A DNA stretch of 64,000 nucleotides from Pegoplata infirma (Eukaryota > Arthropoda > Insecta > Diptera > Anthomyiidae): assembly GCA_963921195.1 (NCBI GenBank), contig OY992536.1, forward strand, positions 322,293,038 to 322,357,037. The letters are read 5' to 3'. The position numbers and the translations under genes are program-made. Positions 56,979-64,000 of the stretch are shown here, in pieces (the stretch's first letter is position 1; every line of letters begins with the position of its first letter). The notes below the pieces were generated by a model. It worked only from the letters and a program-made list of their open reading frames with translations, was not told the origin of the DNA and searched no databases.

Positions 56979-57869
56979 ATGTTTTTTTTTGTTATATTTA
57001 TTCACCTCTTATGACAGATATTTAGCAAACCGTGTCTGCTAAAATCAGCAGATTTCTCATATGGCTCAAAATGGGTGTATTTTCAGCAGATTTTTCTGCT
57101 GATTGGACAGAGAATTTATTTTGAGTGTAGTGACCCCATAAAGTATATATATTCATGATCCTCAATCGATTTTAAGACGATCTAGCGATGTCCGTCCGTC
57201 CGTTTGTATGTCTGTTGAAAACACGATAACTCTTGAAACACTTTATGGACGCTCCTGAAGTTTGGCGTATATGTTGGACATTAACCTGGTCAGGTTGGTA
57301 CTGCAATCCAGCCAAATCGGTCCAGTGGTTCAAAAGTTACGAGCATAATACTGAATTTCGGCAAGGGTTTTTCGTGAATTTACGAGATAAAACAAACGCT
57401 AACTTTCTTAGGATGCTGAATCTTGGCATATATATTTGTCGTTCCCCTGGTCTGATTCGTATTGAATTTCAGCCAAAGTGGGCCAGTGGTTCAAAAGTTA
57501 ATAGCAAAACCGTAAATTTCAGATTAGTTTCACCTCAAATTCACGTGTTGAAAACCCGTTAAACATGTTTTAAAAACATTGGTAAGTCACAAAAATATTT
57601 AACAACGTGTTTTTGTCACTCAAAAATATTTTTACACTAAAAAAAAATATGTACACTCGAAAAAAATTTTACACTCAAAAAAAATTTTACACTCAAAAAA
57701 AAAAATTTAGTAAAATAATATTTTTTTTTTAATTACTAAAAAAAAGTTTTTTACACAAAATAAAATATTTCTATTCAAAAATGTTTTTTTTCACGTTAGA
57801 AAATTTACTATCACTGAAAAAGGGCATTGTGGAGGGTATTCATAGATTCGGCCAAGTCGAATATAAAGA

Positions 57870-58249
57870 GAAACCAACAACTGTTACTGTTTTTGTTTCT
57901 CCCCACTCTAAAGTTTGATGATGATGATGTTGAAAAAAAGGATGTTAAAAAATAATAAAGTAAAGGTGGAAATTATTGTTACCAGTGGCAAATACAGGAA
58001 GGAATGTATGATTGTGTGTGTGTGAGCTAAAAGAAAAAAATCATACAAAACGAAATAACAAAAAAAAAAGTTGTTGACAATATTTAATTGAAAAATGTTT
58101 GCATATTAAACGATTTTTTGATAATAAATTGTACACCCTACACAATGTAATGGCTGTAACACAGATTTGAACTTATGTTAGGTTTGAAGTTGCTGCTAAC
58201 GCTTTATGTCTGTACCAGTGTCGTCATTAAAAAGGTCTAGTGTCTTTGG
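57870..58249. other. Intergenic DNA with small microsatellites
   Basis: (GAT)n near 57916-57930 and (GT)n near 58012-58024. No gene seen. Confidence 0.4.
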
Positions 58250-59467
58250 CACACAGTAACTATTTGAAACGAATTTCAATCAACAAAAACGCGGATTCAA
58301 TCAAATTTTTAATTGAAATTTCTCCAGTCAACAAAAAAATTTATACCACACAGAAAATAATATCGTATATTTTATTTTAATTAAAATTTTAATTGTTTTT
58401 TAATTTAATATTAATTAAACTTTTAATTAATATAATTAAATGTTTAATTAAATTTTTAACTTTATTTTAATTAATATTTTAATTGTTTTCAATTTCAATA
58501 TTAATTAAGTATTTAATTTATATAATTAAATGTTTAATTAAATTTCTAGCTTTACTTATTTTTTTTTTGTTTTGTTTTCCGTGTGTGTGCGAGTGTGTGT
58601 TTTTCTCTTGCATTGTATTACATACAAAAAAAAACATAAGTATAAAAAGTTTGTTGAAAGTTTTTTTTTATTTTTCACATATGTTTTTGAATTCTCATTT
58701 TGTTTATAGTTTTATGTGTATGTATATGAAAGGTTTATAATCAACTTTATAAATCATCTCACTGACTATGTCTTTACGGCATAAATAAATTTGGTAAAGT
58801 TTGAAGAAATATTTTTTTTTTAAACTATTTTATTCAAAAAGAATGTTTTTACAAATTTTTTTTTATTTTTTAATAAAATATTTTTAATTAATTTTTTTAA
58901 TTTATACAATTAAAATTTTAATTATTTTTTTTTTAAATTTTAATTAAATTTTTTAATTTATAGTATTAAGTTTTTAATTAAATAAATATCCATTTATTTT
59001 TTATTAACGACATACAAATATTTTTAATTTATTTGCGCATTTTAGTGATTGGTCCGGATTTAATTAATTTTTTAATTAAATCTACGAATTTTTTAATTAA
59101 ATATTTTTTTTATTTTTTTCTGTGCAATTATCAAATTGTAGGTGATTGATTGAAAATTTTTTTTAATCAAAAATTTTTTCGATTTTGATCAAAAATTTGA
59201 TAAATTTTTTATTTATAGTCAATCAAAATAATGATTGATTTAACAAATGAATTGTAAGCTGATAACAAAATTATCAAAAAATTCATCATTTTCGCTTTCC
59301 AATATGTTGCCAACAATAAAAAAAGTAAAACCCGATTATTTTATATATTTTTGAATTATTATTATTTATACATAACAAATATTTTAATCAAACCATTGAT
59401 TGACTTATTTAAAATTTGTTGATCAAAAGATTTCAGTTAAAATTTTTAGCCGATAATTTTTTGTGTG
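58250..59467. mobile_element. TIR element family D, interrupted copy
   Basis: Left end CACACAGTAACTATTTG, right end ATAATTTTTTGTGTG. Matches 35143-35632 across the whole length apart from the insertion at 58349-59124. Confidence 0.75.
58349..59124. mobile_element. AT-rich element family E, compact copy
   Basis: Starts CACAGAAAATAATATCG and ends TTTTTTTCTGTG, CA on both sides. Composed largely of TTTAATTAA words. The empty site is at 35230-35245 (TATACCAATCATC). Confidence 0.75.
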
Positions 59468-59567
59468 TACTTTTTCTTTCCCCTAAAATACTTGTCCCAT
59501 AAACACGAAGTTGTGTAACATCCTCCAGCAGAAAAAAACATTCTGAAATCAGAACCTTTTGGAAATG

Positions 59568-60166
59568 ATGACATGACATAATCCCCACGGACGTGACATG
59601 ACATAATCCCCACGGACATAATCCCCATTTCCGTTATGGGGATTATGACCGAAAAGAATTTGGTAGTGTGGACTATGACCGAAAATTATTTGGACATAAT
59701 CCCAATAAAAAACGGACATAATTCCCAGATTTATGGGGATACAGACCACGTAACAAATGGCCATAATTCCCATTATGGGGATAATGTCTTCTATACTAGT
59801 TGGTCATAATCCCCAAAATTAAAAGAATTTTTTTTTTTACTTAAAAGTTTTTCTGCGTAGCCGGCCTTTGGCCGGGCTTAGGGATTACGAACTCCATGCA
59901 TTAAACCTACCCTCTCTGCAGAAAACGGGGATTATGACCAAAATTGCTTTGTACTTACTCCCCATAATGTGAATGGGGGTTATGACCGAAAAAAGTTCGG
60001 TCGTAATCCCAACAAGGAACGGACATAATCCCCATTGGGATTGTGACCGTTTTGGAAACGGTCATAGCCCCACAACTATTATGGGGATTATGACCGTAAT
60101 GAATTCGGTCATAATCCCCATTTCCGTTATGGGGGTAATGTCCGTGGGGATTATGTCCTGTCACCA
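59568..60166. mobile_element. Element built of ATAATCCCCA/TGGGGATTAT palindromes
   Basis: The left end GACATGACATAATCCCCACG pairs with the right end CGTGGGGATTATGTCCTGTC. Inside, CATAATCCCCATT, CCGTTATGGGGATTATG and GACCGAAAAGAA words recur in both orientations about a dozen times. 59858-59920 is unlike the rest (GCCGGCCTTTGGCCGGGC). Frames on both strands are repeat artefacts. Confidence 0.75.
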
Positions 60167-60167
60167 C

Positions 60168-60420
60168 ATTTTTCGTATAGAAACAGTTTAAGATTCTGAG
60201 ACATTTTTCGTATAGAAAAAGCTTCAGATTCTGAGACATTTTTCGTACAGAAAAAGTTTCAGATTCTGAGACATTTTTCGTACAGAAAAAGTTTTAGATT
60301 CTGAGACATTTTTCGTATAGAAAAAGTTTGAGATTCTGAGACATTTTTCGAATGAAAAAAGCCTAAGATTCTGAGACATTTTTCGTATAGGAAGAGTCTT
60401 AGATTCTGAGATAGAAAAGG
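60168..60420. repeat. 35-bp repeats related to the large satellite, ~7 copies
   Basis: Unit AGATTCTGAGACATTTTTCG+TATAGAAAAAGTTTC, 35 bp, with the same order of parts as the main satellite. Here the GTCTCAG arm is GTTTCAG and CTATAG is CGTATAG, so both dyads are imperfect. Confidence 0.9.
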
Positions 60421-60536
60421 TCTGATTACGATAAAATTGTTTTACACGAATGCCATGGTTTTAATTAGTAAAGAAAAATGACCTCGAGCTAGAAACCTAC
60501 TTGAAATTTTTTTTATGCCCTCCAATCTACACCTTT

Positions 60537-60650
60537 TCCAATTGTATTTCAGAAGTTATCAATTGTATTTCAGAATTTATCAATTGTATTTTAGAAATTA
60601 TCAATTGTATTTCAGAAATTAACAATTGTATTTCAGAATTTATAAATTGT
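60537..60650 (+). repeat. 21-bp tandem array, ~6 copies
   Basis: Unit TATCAATTGTATTTCAGAAT+T. It shares ATCAATTGTA(A/T)TTC with the 21-bp unit at 52848-53400 and lies in a sibling DINE-like element. Read as protein it gives repeated INCISEF. Confidence 0.9.
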
Positions 60651-60971
60651 ATGTCCGTCCGTCTGTCTGTTGAAAACACGCTAACTTTTAAAAGACTTTA
60701 CGGAGACTCCTGAAGTTTAGCATATATATTGGGCATTTACCTAGTCAGGTTGGTATTGTAATCCAGCGAAATCGGTCTAGTGGTTCAAAAGTTATAGGCG
60801 AAAGACTGAATTTCGGCAAGGGTTTTTCGTGAATTTACGAGATAAAAAACACAATAACTTTCGAAATGCAATACTGAGGATGCTGAAGCTAGGCACATAT
60901 ATTTGGCATTCCCCTGTCCTGGTTCGTATTAAATTCCAGCCAAATTGGTCTAGTAGTTCAAAAGTTATTAG

Positions 60972-61580
60972 TAGGGATAAGTTTTTTATGCACTAAAAAA
61001 TCGAAGATATGCGCTTAAAAAAAGCGCTAAAAAAATCAGAATATGCACTAAAAAATAAAATATGTGCATTAAAAAAGCAAACAGTTAGGCCGGGTTTAAA
61101 TAGTAACATTTAAAATTTTATATAAGCAAGATATTTTAGAAATAAAGACAATCAATAAAAAAATTTTAAGGAAAAAAAAATATTTTTTGTTATTTCCAAA
61201 ATAAATTTTTAAAATTAAAAATAGTTTTTGAAACAAATAAGTTTAAATTTGTATTTTTGCTAATTTATGCCAAAATATGCAAAAATATGCACTTAAAAGT
61301 TGTAAATATGCATTTAAATCCAAAATAGGCATTTAAATCCAAAATATGCATTTAAAACCAAAATATGCAAAAACATGCATTTTCTCAAAAATATGCAAAA
61401 AAAAAAAAAAAATCCAAAATATGCATTTAAAACCAAAATATGCAAAAACATGCATTTTCACAAAAATATGCAAATCGATGCCATTTAAACGCAGATTGCT
61501 TGAATCGGAAAGATAATTGGTCGATATCGTTTTTAGACTATCGACAAAAAACATGCATTTGCTTGGAAATCTCATCCCTT
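60972..61580. mobile_element. hAT-like MITE, short relative of 30491-33471
   Basis: Ends TAGGGATAAGTTTTTTATGC and TTGGAAATCTCATCCCTT. Flanks GTTATTAG and GTTTTTAG agree at 7 of 8 bases. AATATGCA and ATGCATTT words fill it, including a ~75-bp duplication near 61330-61470. GATAATTGGTCGATATCG is shared with the long copy. Confidence 0.85.
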
Positions 61581-61933
61581 GTTTTTAGCAAAATCGTGAA
61601 TTTCAGATGAGTTTCACCTTAAATTCACGTGTTGAAAACCCATTAAACATGTTGTTAAAACGTTGGTAAGTCACAAAAATATTTTACAACGTATTTGTGT
61701 CACTCAAAAATATTTTTACACTAAAAATATACACTCGAAAAAAATTTTGCACTCAAAAAAATTTTACACTCAAAAAAAATTTTAGATTTTTTTTTTTTAC
61801 GTTGGAAAATTTACTATCACTTAAAAAGGGCATTGTGGAGGGTTTTCGTAGATTCGGCAAGTCGAATTTAATAAGACAAATTTAATTTGTACCAAAATAA
61901 TGTTTTTTTTGTCATGCGACTTTTTACTTTCCA

Positions 61934-62137
61934 GCAGATCCCCAAATTCTTGGCCAGAGGCCCGCCTTACCTTAAGCAGATTATTTTGTAAATATGATGT
62001 TACAAAATAATCTGCTGGTTTCTACTAAACTCTAAAACTTATTGACGGAGAATTTAGTAAAAATATCCATTTCAGCTTAAAAATCTGCTAAAAGTTTGCT
62101 AATTCACGCTGACAGATTTTTCGGCAGAGAATTCTTC
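61934..62137 (-). mobile_element. Fragment of the CACTCAAAAG / CAGCAG element
   Basis: CAGCAGAT.., AAAATCTGCTAAAAGTTTGC, CTGACAGATTTTTCGG and AGAATTCTTCTAAGTGTG follow the left end of 55861-57127 reversed. Confidence 0.55.
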
Positions 62138-62159
62138 TAAGTGTGTTTGGATTGGTGTC

Positions 62160-62236
62160 CCTTTTTTCACGAAGCAGTGGTGTAGGGTATCATCTAGTTG
62201 ATCTAGATCGACCATAATTTCCTTACTTGTTTAAAG
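62160..62236 (+). mobile_element. DINE-like family B 3' end fragment
   Basis: GTGTAGGGTATCATC, TAGATCGACCATAATTTCC and TTACTTGTTT match the last bases of 17334-18640. Confidence 0.6.
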
Positions 62237-62239
62237 TTT

Positions 62240-63540
62240 ATATTGTACGGCTAATAAAATTCTAAACTGCCAACTTTTAAAATGACTGACCATTTTTTGA
62301 TTCTTCTCTTTTCCAATCATGAACTATTAAAATTGTGTTTCAATTTAAAATAATTTATAACATTTTAGTAATTCTAATTTCTATACGGAAGCTATACGGT
62401 ACAAAAAACTAAAATGAAAGAGAAGAAATCTTTCATTTCAAATATTAACTGCCATAACAAAAAATCATAATTTTATAACAAACGCGGCTGCTGCAAAATA
62501 ATAAAAGACTTTAAACAAAAAAAAATATAATTTCGTTAAAAAAAATTTGTAATAAAATGCTTCATTTGAACGGCAATTACTTTTTAACTCAACTGATAGG
62601 CCTAAGGTTAGTTTAAAATTGCATTTAATACAATTTGTAATTTAAGTGAACTGATCAGATTTTTATTGAGCCAAATAATAGGGTTTTAAATCTGGCTTAA
62701 AGCCAGATTTATTCTTAAAGATGTTTAACAGTTTCTTTCAACTTTTTACCAAGAACTTGGTAATAAAATATTAAAGAATTTTTTTATTTTAAAAATATCT
62801 GTATTAACTTTTGGAGGATTATTTAACAATACACTGCAATCGATAATGAAGTCATTAATGCGAGACAATAAGCACCTTTTAGTACTTGTAGTATTCTGGT
62901 AACTGGGCACCAACCACTTCACTCACTGCTGGTGTAATGTGTTGGTTGGTGTTCATTCGCTTGTTCGCTCACATGGAGTGCTGGCAAAGAGTAATAAGAT
63001 CATTAAAAATAAAAAAATATTCCAAACTATTATAATTTGTGTAGTAATAAGACGAGAAAAACGGCTTGAAATAATAATAAAGTCATTAAATATTTTTGTG
63101 AGTTGAAAAGGTTTTCTTATTTTCCAACCAACAATAACTTTTTCTTCTTCATCTTCTAAAAATCTCGTTAATTATGCCCTGAAAAATGGTAAAACAATTT
63201 CATTTTATTTTTTTTGCTTTTTATTTTCAAATGATTTTACATACTACGTGAATACACTGAAAAAAGACATAACTAAAATTTAGAAAAAAATTTCTTTGAA
63301 AAGTTTTCATGAAATTTCCTAAAATTTAGTTAAATTTAACTAAAAAATGGGAAATTTTCCTAGCTATGAGGAAAAATTTTAGTTCATGTACTTATAAATA
63401 GATCATAGTTTTCCTAAAATGGACTTCATAATAATGAGGAAAACAATTCTTGCTGTTAAAACGTAAAAACATTAATAATATCGCACTTTTGGTGGTTCAC
63501 TGTGACAGATTATCGCAATAATATGACTTGATTCAAAATT
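62240..63540. other. Unique-looking intergenic DNA
   Basis: Mostly complex AT-rich sequence without matches. TACACTGAAAAAAGACATAA at 63253 resembles an element start but no partner end was found. Confidence 0.4.
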
Positions 63541-63546
63541 CAAATT

Positions 63547-63642
63547 TTTCTAGCATGCTACGTTTCGAGATATTCACGTTTAAAAATTTTTCCACGCGAA
63601 AATCTCGAACGCGAATATCTCGAAAGCGGAACATGCTAGAAA
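63547..63642. repeat. ~95-bp palindrome with CGAGATATTC arms
   Basis: TTTCTAGCATGCTACGTTTC, GAGATATTCACG on the left and CGCGAATATCTCGAAAGC, GGAACATGCTAGAAA on the right. A similar GCGAATATCTCAAAAACGG lies at 63771. Confidence 0.75.
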
Positions 63643-63649
63643 CATTTCG

Positions 63650-64000
63650 ATTGAAGTTTTTGAATCAGGAGGTCCAATTTATATGAACTATCCAAGTCCC
63701 ATTAGTTGGTAGCAACAAAACAGTGATGCTTTTATGTTGCAAAAACTTTATGTTTATTGAACTTTTGCCAGCGAATATCTCAAAAACGGTACGTTCTAGA
63801 AATAATTGGATGACAGATTTGGATTCAGGACAGCAAAACCTATAAGAATCAGGATATCTCACTGGGAGTTTTTCTTGTCGAACAGTGAAATTATTTGGCT
63901 ATAAACAGGATCAGCTAGGATTTTCGTGTTAACGATTTTTAAAGTTCAAAATAACGAGGAGCCGATTTGTCACCATTTTAACACCCGATAGCCATAAAAT
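63650..64000. other. Unassigned DNA to the window edge
   Basis: No gene seen. A 65-codon minus frame (63665-63862) has no motif. Confidence 0.35.

Larger units (their letters stand above)
55861..57127. mobile_element. CACTCAAAAG-TIR element, TA duplication
   Basis: Starts CACTCAAAAGAAAAACTCTGTC and ends GACAGAGAATTTATTTTGAGTG, TA on both sides (55859-55860, 57128-57129). Contains an AT-rich palindrome, 22-bp dyad repeats and a tRNA-like sequence. A partial relative is at 61934-62137. Confidence 0.8.
55845..57866 (+). mobile_element. DINE-like element, family A'', split at its 5' hairpin
   Basis: TTTTTATACCCTCCACTC, then insertion, then GTGACCCCATAAAGTATAT, GATCTAGCGATGTCCGTCCG, GTTGAAAACACGATAAC. 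Ends GTGGAGGGTATTCATAG, GGCCAAGTCGAATATAAAG. The final TTACTTGTTT is missing. The 109-codon frame at 57233 follows text shared with 60690-60960. Confidence 0.75.
60512..61875 (+). mobile_element. DINE-like element, family A'', with minisatellite and hAT-like insertion
   Basis: TATGCCCTCCAATCTACACC, then a 21-bp array that leads straight into ATGTCCGTCCGTCTGTCTG, GAAAACACGCTAACTTTT, GGTTGGTATTGTAATCCAGC. Ends GGGCATTGTGGAGGG, GATTCGGCAAGTCGAATTTAA. Split by 60972-61580. Confidence 0.75.

Noticed and set aside
57233..57562. 109-codon frame in a DINE-like element
   Set aside because: The same text recurs, broken by stops, at 60690-61660 and 52750-53560, so it is not under coding constraint.
59549..60239. 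Overlapping frames on both strands rich in GHNPH and MGIM
   Set aside because: Products of the ATAATCCCCA palindromic repeats.
60501..60713. 70-codon frame with repeated INCISEF
   Set aside because: Same reason: a 21-bp array inside a DINE-like element.

Overview
This window is AT-rich nuclear DNA of a higher fly (Diptera, probably a calyptrate such as a blow fly or house fly relative). The main reason is a repeated motif set seen at about a dozen places: a start like TATACCCTCCAC..GAGGGTATA, then GATCGATTTTAAG, GATCTAGCGATGTCCGTC, GTCTGTCTGT, and an end like GATTCGGCCAAGTCGAA..TTACTTGTTT. This resembles the dipteran DINE-1/INE-1 (Helentron) elements. The species assignment and the superfamily names are inference; no database was searched.

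There is almost no coding DNA. Open frames are short, use unbalanced amino acids, and mostly lie inside repeats. The one frame I would defend is an 81-codon ATG frame at 19673-19918 with a good start context and AATAAA 33 bp after the stop. There is one tRNA-like sequence (56905-56978) inside a transposon. No rRNA, CRISPR or autonomous transposase was seen.

Nearly everything else is non-autonomous transposons nested in one another. Left part (1-13800): DINE-like pieces, fold-back elements, a tandem duplication and several MITEs. 13826-16827: a DINE-like element split by a hAT-like element with an exact 8-bp target duplication, which itself holds another hAT-like element and two fold-backs. 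17334-19363: a second DINE-like family and a MITE. 19370-21250: largely unique DNA with the candidate small gene. 21730-25445: elements nested at least five deep. 25650-29260: DINE-like element, two fold-backs and a 1.95-kb near-perfect palindrome. 30230-33715: fold-back containing a hAT-like element containing a DINE-like element containing 145-bp and 16-bp tandem arrays. 37288-44873: DINE-like element split by a fold-back, itself split by a 6.25-kb TIR element that carries about 4.2 kb of an extremely uniform 35-bp satellite. 44999-54440: TWA-flanked MITEs, another hAT-like element, a short relative of the satellite carrier and a 21-bp minisatellite element. 55845-62240: DINE-like hosts with further insertions. 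The rest is unique intergenic or intronic-looking DNA.

The most striking feature is the 35-bp satellite. Each unit is two dyads laid side by side: GTCTCAG-ATT-CTGAGAC, then AA, then the perfect palindrome TTTTTCTATAGAAAAA. Related but short or decayed arrays lie at 50640-50975, inside a sister transposon, and at 60168-60420. The window therefore appears to show a transposon-borne minisatellite expanding into a satellite. Several unrelated elements here also carry arrays of short, dyad-bearing units.
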